A stretch of DNA of 12,859 bases, from positions 1 through 12,859 of the forward strand of contig JAMOOT010000108.1 in the NCBI GenBank assembly GCA_027065215.1. The letters are read 5' to 3'. The DNA is from Candidatus Omnitrophota bacterium (GTDB lineage: Bacteria > Omnitrophota > Gorgyraeia > S143-82). The number at the start of each line of letters is the position of its first letter. Position 1 is the stretch's first letter. A program made the position numbers and the translations under genes. The notes under the pieces are model-generated. The model had not been told where the DNA came from, did no database searches, and was given only the letters and a program-made list of their open reading frames with translations. Below are positions 1 to 6,331 of the stretch, in pieces.

Positions 1-258
1 CTCGATCGCTCAGTAAAGGAGATAGTAGCATCCGCTCAACGCACGGGAGCGAAGATTGTGGGGCCTATTCCGCTTCCGACCAGGCGGGAGGTATATACTG
101 TACTTCGTTCGCCGGTGATAGATAAGAAGTCTCGGGAGCAGTTTGAAATAAGGACCCATAAGCGATTATTGGAGATAGTTAGCCCTACTGCTAAAACTAT
201 AGATGCCCTTAAGAAGTTGAATCTCCCGGCGGGAGTGGATGTAGAGATTAAGATGTGA
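1..258 (+). CDS. rpsJ: 30S ribosomal protein S10 (3' part, start outside window)
   Basis: The reading frame is open from base 1 and encodes the last 85 residues of S10, a protein of about 102 residues, so roughly 17 N-terminal residues lie upstream of the window. S10 sits in the head of the 30S subunit and, with NusB, also acts in transcription antitermination. Visible family signatures are the RTGAKIVGPIPLPT stretch followed by TRREVYTVLRSP, then the EQFEIRTHKRLLEIV segment, and the usual C-terminal end with the VDVEIKM strand. S10 is normally the first gene of the S10 operon, often joined upstream to tuf and fus. Here it is separated from rplC by an unusually long leader for this operon. 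The identification is secure. Confidence 0.97.
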   Translation, partial: LDRSVKEIVASAQRTGAKIVGPIPLPTRREVYTVLRSPVIDKKSREQFEIRTHKRLLEIVSPTAKTIDALKKLNLPAGVDVEIKM

Positions 259-274
259 AATCAAAAGGTGTTTT

Positions 275-306
275 GGGGGGATAGTTTAAATTTAGGCTAT
301 CTCCCC
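275..306 (+). other. GC-rich hairpin in rplC leader
   Basis: Bases 275-284 (GGGGGGATAG) pair with 297-306 (CTATCTCCCC) over 10 base pairs including one G-U pair, leaving a 12-base A/T-rich loop. No T-run follows on either strand, so it does not look like a factor-independent terminator. It may be an mRNA structure for protein binding, a processing site, or a 3'-end stabiliser for rpsJ mRNA. Confidence 0.6.
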
Positions 307-320
307 CGAGATATAGAACT

Positions 321-375
321 GGTTGTCTAACAACCTCAGAGTCTATTTTGGGGTTGCGCTGGACATAAGGAGGTT
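321..375 (+). promoter_or_regulatory. Possible RNA switch at the rplC ribosome-binding site
   Basis: Bases 331-337 (CAACCTC) have three mutually exclusive partners. With 321-326 the overlapping segment 330-335 makes a 6-bp hairpin with a 3-base loop. With 350-356 (GGGGTTG) it makes 7 pairs including one G-U. With 370-375 (GAGGTT) bases 332-337 make 6 perfect pairs that would hide the rplC Shine-Dalgarno sequence AAGGAGG (367-373), which lies 7 bases before the ATG. Such alternatives are typical of translational control, but these short pairings could also occur by chance because any CCTC can pair with a Shine-Dalgarno site. Confidence 0.35.
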
Positions 376-380
376 ATTAG

Positions 381-1010
381 ATGATAGAAGGATTATTTGG
401 TAGAAAATTGGGAATGACTCAGGTCTTTGAGGAAGACGGTCGTTTAGTACCGGTGACCGTCATAGAGATATTGCCGGCAGTAGTGTTGGGTGTAAAAGAA
501 TTCCCTTCGGGTAAAAGAAATGCCCAGATTGCCTTTGGCAGTGTTAAAGAGGCACGTCTAACTAAACCAATTCTTGGTATATTCAAAAAATTAGGATTGG
601 AACCTAAAAGGTATCTTCGCGAAGTTATAATAAAGGGAGATACCCTCCCAGAAGTGGGGCAAGAATTTGATGTAAGTTTATTTGATGAAGTTAAAAAGGT
701 AGATATTGTTGGCAAGTCTAAAGGACGAGGGTTTGCGGGTGGTATGAAACGTTGGGGCTGGTCAGGCGGACCTGCTACACATGGTTCTATGTCCCATAGA
801 GTGATTGGTTCCCTTGGGCCGGGTACATTTCCTGGCAGGGTTATAAAAGGGAGGCATCTACCTGGGCATATGGGTAATGCTCGGGTTACGGTTCAAAATT
901 TAAAGATTTTTAGTATTGATAAGGATAATAATGTCCTGGTTGTGAAAGGTTCAGTCCCAGGACATATCAAGTCGTTGGTCTTTGTGCGCAAGGCAAAGAA
1001 ATCTTCTTAA
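381..1010 (+). CDS. rplC: 50S ribosomal protein L3
   Basis: L3 binds 23S rRNA near its 3' end and is one of the first proteins in 50S assembly; its extended loop reaches toward the peptidyl-transferase centre. The 209-residue product has the family's usual length and begins with the typical MIEGLFGRKLGMTQVF. The extended-loop signature is visible as GKSKGRGFAGGMKRW (111-125), HGSMSHR (134-140) and GHMGNARVTVQN (162-173). The start is supported by AAGGAGG seven bases upstream. The loop sequence around residues 143-152 (GSLGPGTFPG) lacks the glutamine that is methylated in Escherichia coli L3, which is usual outside gammaproteobacteria. It is the first gene after the structured leader and is followed 15 bases later by rplD. 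Confidence 0.98.
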   Translation: MIEGLFGRKLGMTQVFEEDGRLVPVTVIEILPAVVLGVKEFPSGKRNAQIAFGSVKEARLTKPILGIFKKLGLEPKRYLREVIIKGDTLPEVGQEFDVSLFDEVKKVDIVGKSKGRGFAGGMKRWGWSGGPATHGSMSHRVIGSLGPGTFPGRVIKGRHLPGHMGNARVTVQNLKIFSIDKDNNVLVVKGSVPGHIKSLVFVRKAKKSS

Positions 1011-1025
1011 CGTTGAGGTGATGCA

Positions 1026-1682
1026 ATGGCTGAGATACAGATAAAAGATAGAGAAGGAAATGTGACCGGTACTGTAGAGATTAATCCCTTGGATATACCA
1101 GTGAAGGGAGATGGGAACAATCCATTATATTACTATGTTAAGGCATATCTCGCCAATCAGAGGGCGGGAACTGCCTCTACTAAGACGCGGGGTGAGGTTT
1201 CAGGTGGTGGCAAAAAACCGTGGCGGCAAAAAGGCACTGGTAGAGCAAGGGTTGGTTCTATCCGTTCTCCTCTTTGGCGAGGAGGTGGGATTATCTTTGG
1301 CCCTAAACCAAGGGATTTTTCTCAGAAAATTACTAAGTCCTTGAGGTTGTCAGCCTATCGTTCTGCTATGAAAAGGGCTATAGAGGAGGGAAAGATTACT
1401 TTGGTTGAGTCATTAGATGTTGAATCGCATAAGACAAAGGATTTTAAGGCCGTTCTTGAAAAGTTAAGTGTAAAACCGGGTATTGAGAACATTTTGATTG
1501 TTGTTAACCAGATAAGCAATAATTTATATCTATCATCGCGTAATATTCCTGATGTTTGTGTTTTGTTAGCGAAAGATGTTAACCCTTATGATTTGCTTTG
1601 GGCTGAAAAGATATTGGTAGATAGAGCAAGTTGGGAGACTTTGATAGAGAGAACTAAGAAAAAGAAAGGGATTGACAAATGA
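1026..1682 (+). CDS. rplD: 50S ribosomal protein L4
   Basis: L4 binds domains I and II of 23S rRNA early in assembly, and its long loop lines the constriction of the nascent-peptide exit tunnel with L22. In several bacteria it also represses its own S10 operon. The 218-residue protein is slightly longer than the 201 residues of Escherichia coli. The tunnel loop is clear at about residues 53-98, including KTRGEVSGGGKKPWRQKGTG and the following arginine-rich ARVGSIRSPLWRGGG and FGPKPRDF. The C-terminal end carries a lysine-rich tail (KKKKG). A GAGGTGATG element precedes the chosen ATG. The end overlaps the rplW start by four bases (ATGA), suggesting coupled translation. If the upstream leader is regulatory, L4 is one candidate ligand. 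Confidence 0.97.
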   Translation: MAEIQIKDREGNVTGTVEINPLDIPVKGDGNNPLYYYVKAYLANQRAGTASTKTRGEVSGGGKKPWRQKGTGRARVGSIRSPLWRGGGIIFGPKPRDFSQKITKSLRLSAYRSAMKRAIEEGKITLVESLDVESHKTKDFKAVLEKLSVKPGIENILIVVNQISNNLYLSSRNIPDVCVLLAKDVNPYDLLWAEKILVDRASWETLIERTKKKKGIDK

Positions 1683-1963
1683 AGACGAAATACGATATAA
1701 TCAAATTCTTATACCAATCTGAAAAGGCTGTGGATCAGCAAGGATATAATAAGTATACTTTTGTGGTTCCCAAAAGTGTAAATAAGATAGAGATACGGAA
1801 TGCAATTGAGGAGATATTCGGGGTTAAAGTGAAAAGAGTCAATACAATGATTATGCCGGGTAAACCTAAAAGGCTTAGATGGAATTTGCCGGGCAAGACG
1901 AGTGAATGGAAAAAGGCAATTGTTACATTGGAGAAGGGTCATAAAATAGAAACAGGAAGTTAA
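1679..1963 (+). CDS. rplW: 50S ribosomal protein L23
   Basis: L23 sits at the rim of the peptide exit tunnel and is the docking site for trigger factor and the signal recognition particle. The 94-residue product is of normal length. Family features are YNKYTFVVPKSVNKIEIRNAIEEIFGVKVKRVNTM in the first two thirds, and WKKAIVTLEKGHKI near the end. The N-terminal segment usually reading TEK reads QSEKA here, a mild variation. The ATG overlaps the rplD stop (ATGA), and only a weak purine-rich AAAGGG lies upstream, so translation is probably coupled to rplD. Its stop is three bases before the rplB start. Confidence 0.95.
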   Translation: MKTKYDIIKFLYQSEKAVDQQGYNKYTFVVPKSVNKIEIRNAIEEIFGVKVKRVNTMIMPGKPKRLRWNLPGKTSEWKKAIVTLEKGHKIETGS

Positions 1964-1966
1964 GCA

Positions 1967-2797
1967 ATGGGAATAAAAAGATACAGACCAGTTACTCCTT
2001 CACGTAGATGGATGACGGGATATACGTTTGATGAGATTACTAAGACCAAACCTGAAAAGTCATTATTGATTCCACTCAAAAAGACAGGTGGTCGAAACGT
2101 TTATGGAAGGGTTACTGTAAGGCATCGAGGTGGAGGGCATAAGAGGCGTTATCGAATAATTGATTTTGAAAGAAATAAGTTTGATATGCCGGCTACTGTT
2201 TTATCTATTGAGTATGATCCGAATCGTACGGCAAGGATTGCATTAGTGCAGTATGAAGATGGAGAGAAGAGATATATTATTGCTCCAATAGGGTTGAAAG
2301 TTGGAGATACAGTAATGAGTTCACGGACTCAACCCGTGGAGGTAAAGCCGGGGAATGCAATGTTGCTCAGGTTTATTCCATTGGGGACGATTCTTCATAA
2401 TTTAGAACTCTATCCTGGCAAAGGTGGGCAGGTTGCTCGTTCTGCTGGAACAAGTGTTCAACTTATGGCTAAAGAGGGTAGGTATGCCCATATCCGAATG
2501 CCTTCAGGGGAAGTAAGACTGTTTCTTCAGGATTGTTTGGCAACTATTGGGCAGGTAAGTAATCCAGAACGTGATTCTATTGTTATTGGAAAAGCTGGAC
2601 GTATGCGTTGGCTTGGCCGCAGGCCAACGGTCAGAGGTGTTGCTATGAATCCTGTGGATCACCCTCATGGGGGAGGAGAAGGTAGGGCCCCTCAGGGTAA
2701 TCCTCATCCAGTTAGCCCATGGGGATGGAATACTAAAGGGAAAAAGACAAGAAAGAGAAAACCTTCGGATAAACTTATCGTCAGGAGAAGAAAGTAA
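1967..2797 (+). CDS. rplB: 50S ribosomal protein L2
   Basis: L2 is one of the most conserved ribosomal proteins; it is needed for subunit association and for peptidyl-transferase activity. The 276-residue length is standard. Visible signatures include TVRHRGGGHKRRYR (about 50-63), the central domain with GTILHNLE and YPGKGGQVARSAGTSVQL (149-166), and the C-terminal DHPHGGGEGR (231-240) that carries the functionally important histidine. It is followed by a GNPHPVSPWG stretch and a very basic tail. The start has a moderate AGGAAG site. A perfect 7-bp inverted repeat at 2606-2612/2623-2629 falls in codons for the conserved WLGRRPTVRG segment and is probably a coding coincidence. Confidence 0.98.
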   Translation: MGIKRYRPVTPSRRWMTGYTFDEITKTKPEKSLLIPLKKTGGRNVYGRVTVRHRGGGHKRRYRIIDFERNKFDMPATVLSIEYDPNRTARIALVQYEDGEKRYIIAPIGLKVGDTVMSSRTQPVEVKPGNAMLLRFIPLGTILHNLELYPGKGGQVARSAGTSVQLMAKEGRYAHIRMPSGEVRLFLQDCLATIGQVSNPERDSIVIGKAGRMRWLGRRPTVRGVAMNPVDHPHGGGEGRAPQGNPHPVSPWGWNTKGKKTRKRKPSDKLIVRRRK

Positions 2798-2806
2798 GGA
2801 GGAAAT

Positions 2807-3094
2807 ATGCCAAGGTCTTTGAAGAAGGGTCCATATGTTGATCCAAAATTATTAAAGAAGGTAATGAAGGCCAAGGAGACCGGTGATAGGACTCCAATAA
2901 AGACCTGGTCTCGGCGTTCGGATATAGTACCTGAGTTTGTTGGCCATACCTTTGCAGTATATGATGGCCACAAGTTTGTTTCGGTATATGTTACTGAGAA
3001 TATGGTAGGGCATAAATTGGGTGAGTTTGCTCCAACTCGGAAATTTATACAGCACGGTGGGGTGAAGGCCAAGAAAGCAATGGCGAGAAAATAA
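2807..3094 (+). CDS. rpsS: 30S ribosomal protein S19
   Basis: S19 forms part of the 30S head near the A-site finger and pairs with S13 in the bridge to the large subunit. The 95-residue protein starts with the hallmark MPRSLKKGPYVD and contains IKTWSRRSDIVPEFVGHTFAVYDG (31-54), VYVTENMVGHKLGEFAPTRKF (60-80). A very clear AAGGAGG site precedes the ATG. The C-terminal tail (HGGVKAKKAMARK) is basic, as usual. The gene follows rplB by nine bases and precedes rplV by ten, the standard order. Confidence 0.98.
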   Translation: MPRSLKKGPYVDPKLLKKVMKAKETGDRTPIKTWSRRSDIVPEFVGHTFAVYDGHKFVSVYVTENMVGHKLGEFAPTRKFIQHGGVKAKKAMARK

Positions 3095-3104
3095 GGGGCT
3101 TGTT

Positions 3105-3491
3105 ATGGTAGCAAAGGCAGTAGCGAAATATATAAGGATATCACCTCGAAAGGTAAGATATGTTATAGATCATCTTCGAGGGAAGTCAGTTTTGGATGCA
3201 GAAAAGGTGTTGATGGGGATAAATAAACGAGCAAAGTATCCAGTTTACAAGGTATTAAAATCAGCAGTAAGTAATGCATTAAATAAGAATATTCCGTTAG
3301 AGGCGCTTTATATATCCAAAATTACTGCTGATCCGGGTCCAGTATGGAAGCGATGGCGCGCTGGAACAATGGGACGGGCCATGCCTATACGAAAACGGAC
3401 AGTTCATATATCTGTTGAGCTGGAGGCAAAATTTCCTGATGTCCAGGATAGTTCACATGAGAGTATTTTAAAAGAAGGAGAGCAGGAGTAA
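3105..3491 (+). CDS. rplV: 50S ribosomal protein L22
   Basis: L22 contacts all domains of 23S rRNA and sends a beta-hairpin into the exit tunnel; changes in that hairpin give macrolide resistance in model species. The 128-residue product has the N-terminal YIRISPRKVRYVIDHLRGK (9-27), the middle SAVSNALNKN (53-62), and the hairpin region PVWKRWRAGTMGRAMPIRKRTVHISVEL (79-106). An acidic tail of about 20 residues rich in E, D and S extends beyond the core. A short AAGGGG element precedes the ATG. Seven of its ten isoleucines use AUA and none uses AUC, unusual for a highly expressed gene in fast-growing bacteria. Confidence 0.97.
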   Translation: MVAKAVAKYIRISPRKVRYVIDHLRGKSVLDAEKVLMGINKRAKYPVYKVLKSAVSNALNKNIPLEALYISKITADPGPVWKRWRAGTMGRAMPIRKRTVHISVELEAKFPDVQDSSHESILKEGEQE

Positions 3492-3492
3492 T

Positions 3493-4167
3493 ATGGGGCA
3501 GAAAGTACATCCTTTTGTGTTGCGTGTGGGTTATATTAAAAACTGGCGGTCTCGTTGGTTTGCTAATGGCCAGAAATTTGTTAAATATGTCATTGAAGAT
3601 AGAAAGATAAGAGACCATATTCGTAATAAATTGCGACATGCAGCAGTTAGTTGTGTAGAGATAGAAAGATATGGAGAGAATAATTTGCGAGTGATAATTT
3701 ACACTGCCAGGCCTGGAGTGATTATTGGTCGTAAGGGAGTAGAGATTGAAAAATTGAGAAGTGAGATAGAGAAAATTGCCGTAGGACAAGAGGTCAGAAT
3801 AGATACCGAAGAGGTCAGTACACCTGAGACCGATGCCCAGATAGTTGCCGATAATATTGCCTATCAAATTGAGAAGAGAATTCCTTATAAAAGGGCTGTT
3901 AAACGAGCAATTGAACAGGCTATGCAGGCTGGTGCTCAGGGGATAAAGATAGAGATTGGTGGGAGATTAAGTGGGGCAGAGATTGCCAGGACTGAAAAAT
4001 ACAGGGCTGGAAAGGTTCCTCTTTCCACCTTGAAAGCGGACATAGATTATGCCTTATCTGAGGCCCAAACAACCTATGGAACAATTGGGGTAAAGGTTTG
4101 GATTTATCATGGAGAGGGTAAACCACTTAAAGCTATATTTAAAGAGCAGATGGAGATGTTCGTCTAA
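3493..4167 (+). CDS. rpsC: 30S ribosomal protein S3
   Basis: S3 lies at the mRNA entry pore and contributes, with S4 and S5, to the ribosomal helicase activity. The 224-residue product begins MGQKVHPFVLRVGY, followed by the KNWRSRWFA segment. It has the type II KH domain with the GXXG loop GRKG at 79-82 (PGVIIGRKG), and the C-terminal domain with RAIEQAMQAGAQGIKIEIGGRLSGAEIARTE (138-168), then KVWIYHGE. Length and motifs are normal. The ATG follows the rplV stop by one base, and the ribosome-binding site (GGAG) lies inside the 3' end of rplV, consistent with coupled translation. Confidence 0.98.
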   Translation: MGQKVHPFVLRVGYIKNWRSRWFANGQKFVKYVIEDRKIRDHIRNKLRHAAVSCVEIERYGENNLRVIIYTARPGVIIGRKGVEIEKLRSEIEKIAVGQEVRIDTEEVSTPETDAQIVADNIAYQIEKRIPYKRAVKRAIEQAMQAGAQGIKIEIGGRLSGAEIARTEKYRAGKVPLSTLKADIDYALSEAQTTYGTIGVKVWIYHGEGKPLKAIFKEQMEMFV

Positions 4168-4179
4168 AGGAGGAATATT

Positions 4180-4596
4180 ATGCCTTTAATGCCAAGCAGA
4201 GTAAAATATAGAAAACACCATAGAAGAAATCGCAAGGGTATAGCGTTAAGAGGGAGTCGACTTACATTTGGTGAATATGGTATAAAGGCGTTAGAGAATG
4301 CTTGGCTTACTGCCACTCAATTGGAAGCGGCTCGAGTTGCTATAAGTAGAAAGTTAAAGCGGGGTGGAAAAGTTTGGATAAAGGTCTTCCCTGATAAATC
4401 CTATACTAAAAAACCTGCTGAAACGCGTATGGGTAAAGGAAAGGGTGCACCAGAAGGTTGGGTTGCAGTTATCCATAGGGGGAAGATTTTGTTCGAGATA
4501 GCAGGCGTTCCTGAGGATTTAGCAAGGGAGGCTATTCGCACTGCTTCTTATAAGTTACCATTTAAAACCAAGTTTGTAAGTCGAACAATGGAGTAG
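4180..4596 (+). CDS. rplP: 50S ribosomal protein L16
   Basis: L16 organises the A-site region of the 50S subunit and contacts tRNA and 5S rRNA surroundings. The 138-residue protein has the usual opening MPSRVKYRKHHR preceded by three extra residues (MPL), then LRGSRLTFGEYGIKALE (23-39), TATQLEAARVAISR (44-57), KVWIKVFPDKSYTKKPAETRMGKGKG (64-89). The start at 4180 is chosen over the in-frame ATG at 4189 because AAGGAGG ends six bases before it, while spacing to the second ATG would be 15. The gene is 12 bases after rpsC and five before rpmC. Confidence 0.98.
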   Translation: MPLMPSRVKYRKHHRRNRKGIALRGSRLTFGEYGIKALENAWLTATQLEAARVAISRKLKRGGKVWIKVFPDKSYTKKPAETRMGKGKGAPEGWVAVIHRGKILFEIAGVPEDLAREAIRTASYKLPFKTKFVSRTME

Positions 4597-4601
4597 GAGA
4601 T

Positions 4602-4805
4602 ATGAAGGCAAGAGATTTAAGAGAATTGGACGATCAAATGTTGAAAGATAAATTGGAGTCTTTAAAGAAACAGTTATTTGAACTGCGTATGAAACAGGCT
4701 GCAACGGGTGCAGATAAACCACATTTGTTTAAATCTATAAAAAGGGATATCGCAAGGGTATTAACTATCTTACGGGAGAGAGAACTTCAAAGTCAGGAGA
4801 AGTAA
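4602..4805 (+). CDS. rpmC: 50S ribosomal protein L29
   Basis: L29 is a small two-helix protein next to L23 at the tunnel exit, contributing to the chaperone and targeting-factor docking platform. The 67-residue product has the antiparallel helical layout: MKARDLRELDDQML, then the LKKQLFELRMKQAATG turn region (21-36), then IKRDIARVLTILRERE (46-61). Length and placement between rplP and rpsQ are canonical. A GGAG element sits just upstream of the ATG, and the following rpsQ starts three bases after the stop. Confidence 0.96.
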   Translation: MKARDLRELDDQMLKDKLESLKKQLFELRMKQAATGADKPHLFKSIKRDIARVLTILRERELQSQEK

Positions 4806-4808
4806 GAT

Positions 4809-5051
4809 ATGCGCAATAAAAAGAGGATAATGGAAGGGGTTGTTGTTAGTAACAAAATGCAGAAGACCATTGTTGTGATGGTTGAACGAATGGTAGAGCA
4901 TTCACTGTATAAGAAACGAGTGAAAGTTAGAAAAAAATATAAAGTGCATGATGAAAAAGAGTTGGCTAAAGTGGGAGATAGAGTTAGATTTATCGAAACT
5001 CGACCTCTCTCTAAGGAAAAGCGTTGGAGACTTTTGGAGGTGCTGAAATGA
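4809..5051 (+). CDS. rpsQ: 30S ribosomal protein S17
   Basis: S17 is a primary 16S rRNA-binding protein with an OB fold, important for early 30S assembly. The 80-residue product shows EGVVVSNKMQKTIVVMVER at about residues 9-27, the YKKRVKVRKKYKVHDE segment, and the C-terminal GDRVRFIETRPLSKEKRWRLLEVL. Its start is preceded by AGGAGAAG within the end of rpmC. The stop overlaps the rplN start (ATGA at 5048-5051), and this junction marks the border between the classical S10 and spc operons, here with no promoter or gap. Confidence 0.97.
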   Translation: MRNKKRIMEGVVVSNKMQKTIVVMVERMVEHSLYKKRVKVRKKYKVHDEKELAKVGDRVRFIETRPLSKEKRWRLLEVLK

Positions 5052-5416
5052 TACAGATGCGCACCCGATTGGTAGTTGCTGACAATAGTGGAGCCAAAAA
5101 GGTGGCGTGTATTGGGGTTTTACATAAGAAGAATTCACGTTATGCCCAAGTGGGCGATGTTATTACCTGTTCAGTGAAGGAGGCATTGCCCAATGCCCCG
5201 ATAAAAAAAGGCGCGGTAGTTAAGGCAGTTGTTGTGCGCCAGAAGTTCCCCATTCGCAGAAAGGATGGAACTGTTGTGCGATTCGATAGCAATGCTGTTG
5301 TTATAATAGATAATCAAGGCAATCCCAAAGGGACACGTGTCTTTGGTCCGATTGCCCGTGAGTTGAGGGATAGGAATTTTATGAAGATAGTTTCATTGGC
5401 ACCAGAGGTATTGTGA
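5048..5416 (+). CDS. rplN: 50S ribosomal protein L14
   Basis: L14 binds 23S rRNA at the subunit interface and is the docking site for the silencing factor RsfS. The product is exactly the standard 122 residues, starting MIQMRTRLVVADNSGAKK, followed by GDVITCSVKEALPN, KAVVVRQKFPIRRKDGT, and the conserved GTRVFGPIARELRDRNFMKIVSLAPEVL ending. An upstream in-frame ATG at 5024 would add eight residues, but it lies inside rpsQ, whereas GGAGG at 5036-5040 is ideally placed seven bases before 5048. The four-base overlap with rpsQ suggests coupled translation. Confidence 0.98.
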   Translation: MIQMRTRLVVADNSGAKKVACIGVLHKKNSRYAQVGDVITCSVKEALPNAPIKKGAVVKAVVVRQKFPIRRKDGTVVRFDSNAVVIIDNQGNPKGTRVFGPIARELRDRNFMKIVSLAPEVL

Positions 5417-5426
5417 GGTGATAGAG

Positions 5427-5750
5427 ATGGCATTTAGTTTTAAGAAAATAAAGAAAGATGATGTGGTAGTGGTAATAGCGGGTAAAGATAAGGGGAAGAG
5501 AGGAAGGGTATTGCGGGTTTTCCGAGATAAGGGGAAGGTTTTGGTTGAAGGAATTAATAAGGCCAAGAAACATATTCGCCGTATTAGTGAGGAACTGCCA
5601 GGAGGAATCGTTGAGGTTGAAAGGCCATTAGATATTTCCAATGTTATGCTTTATTGTGAAGAATGTGGGAAAGGGGTTCGAGTTGGTTTCAGGATTGATT
5701 CAGATGGTAGGAAGATCAGAGTTTGTAAATCTTGTGGTTCGTCTCTTTAA
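5427..5750 (+). CDS. rplX: 50S ribosomal protein L24 (zinc-ribbon form)
   Basis: L24 starts 50S assembly by binding the 5' end of 23S rRNA and later sits near the tunnel exit. The 107-residue product has the KOW motif region (KDDVVVVIAGKDKGKRGRVLRV, 10-31) with NKAKKHIRR after it. The C-terminal domain holds two CXXC pairs, C77/C80 and C100/C103, around GVRVGFRIDSDGRKIRVC, matching the zinc-binding variety of bacterial L24. I chose ATG 5427 because GAGGTGA (5415-5421) is five bases upstream. A GTG at 5418 would add three residues but overlaps that site. It follows rplN by ten bases. Confidence 0.96.
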   Translation: MAFSFKKIKKDDVVVVIAGKDKGKRGRVLRVFRDKGKVLVEGINKAKKHIRRISEELPGGIVEVERPLDISNVMLYCEECGKGVRVGFRIDSDGRKIRVCKSCGSSL

Positions 5751-5764
5751 GGAGGATAGTTACT

Positions 5765-6316
5765 ATGGCGATAGTTCCAAGGTTGTTAAAGAAATATAAA
5801 GAAGAGATTATACCAGAGATGATGAATAGATTCGGGTATAAGTCTGTTATGCAGGTTCCGAGATTGGAGAAGATAGTTATAAATATGGGTATTGGAGAGG
5901 CTGCAAGGGATATCAAGTTGTTAGAACAGGCAATGGATGAGTTGGCGATGATAACCGGACAACGGCCTGCAATTCGACGAGCAAGGAAGTCGATATCTAA
6001 TTTTAAAATAAGAAAGGGAATGCCGGTTGGTTGCAAGGTTACTCTTAGAAGGGCCAGGATGTATGAATTCTTTGATAGGCTGGTCAATGTAATTCTTCCC
6101 AGGTTGAGGGATTTTCGAGGTGTGTCAAGGAATTCATTTGATGGCAGAGGGAATTATAGTATTGGCTTGGCTGAGCAAACTATATTTCCAGAGGTAAACT
6201 TGGATAAGGTTACTCGGGTGCAGGGTATGGATATAACATTCGTTACAACTGCAGAAACAGATGAAGAAGCAAGATCTTTGTTGGAATTGTTGGGGATGCC
6301 GTTTAGAAAACGCTAA
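5765..6316 (+). CDS. rplE: 50S ribosomal protein L5
   Basis: L5 binds 5S rRNA with L18 and forms the central protuberance, contacting S13 and P-site tRNA. The 183-residue product is near the usual 179-180. Features: RLLKKYKEEIIPEMMNRFGYKSVMQVPRLEKIVINMGIGEA (about 6-46), TGQRPAIRRARKSISNFKIRKGMPVGCKVTLR (64-95), then RDFRGVSRNSFDGRGNYSIGLAEQTIFPE (115-143) and a C-terminal GMDITFVTTAETDEEARSLLELLGMPF. ATG 5765 is preceded by AAGGAGG ending nine bases upstream. A GTG at 5732 would add 11 residues lying inside rplX and is rejected. Confidence 0.98.
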   Translation: MAIVPRLLKKYKEEIIPEMMNRFGYKSVMQVPRLEKIVINMGIGEAARDIKLLEQAMDELAMITGQRPAIRRARKSISNFKIRKGMPVGCKVTLRRARMYEFFDRLVNVILPRLRDFRGVSRNSFDGRGNYSIGLAEQTIFPEVNLDKVTRVQGMDITFVTTAETDEEARSLLELLGMPFRKR

Positions 6317-6331
6317 TTGGAGGGAATATAT

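Larger units (their letters stand above)
259..380 (+). promoter_or_regulatory. Structured leader between rpsJ and rplC
   Basis: This 122-base gap is the only long non-coding stretch inside the ribosomal-protein run, where other gaps are under 20 bases. It contains a GC-rich hairpin (275-306), a second small hairpin (321-335) and a segment at 331-337 that can pair with three different partners, one of them the rplC ribosome-binding site. I see no convincing -35/-10 promoter pair and no U-run that would make either hairpin an intrinsic terminator. Ribosomal-protein operons are commonly autoregulated through mRNA leaders (L4 in the Escherichia coli S10 operon, for example), so a leader for L3/L4 feedback or an attenuator is plausible. 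The function is inferred from structure and position only. Confidence 0.5.

Noticed and set aside
275..310. Intrinsic terminator after rpsJ
   Set aside because: The hairpin is strong but no T-run follows on either strand.
311..350. Sigma-70 promoter before rplC (TATAGA at 312-317 or TATTTT at 344-349)
   Set aside because: The -10 matches are poor and no credible -35 lies at the right distance.
2606..2629. Perfect 7-bp inverted repeat with an alternative 6-bp hairpin inside rplB
   Set aside because: It lies in codons for the strongly conserved WLGRRPTVRG segment and has no link to a gene boundary, so coding constraint explains it well enough.
2704..3072. 122-codon open frame on the - strand opposite rplB-rpsS
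   Set aside because: Overlaps conserved genes completely and shows no recognisable domain.
3385..3867. 160-codon open frame on the - strand opposite rplV-rpsC
   Set aside because: It spans two well-supported conserved genes, lacks a recognisable domain and has low-complexity composition typical of antisense shadows.
5024..5047. Longer N-terminus for L14 starting at ATG 5024
   Set aside because: It would add eight non-family residues inside rpsQ; the GGAGG at 5036-5040 and the standard 122-residue length support 5048.
5732..5764. Longer N-terminus for L5 starting at GTG 5732
   Set aside because: It overlaps the end of rplX, and AAGGAGG is ideally placed for ATG 5765.
5716..6087. 123-codon open frame on the - strand opposite rplE
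   Set aside because: Lies wholly opposite rplX/rplE coding sequence; hydrophobic run is a by-product of the reverse reading of basic codons.
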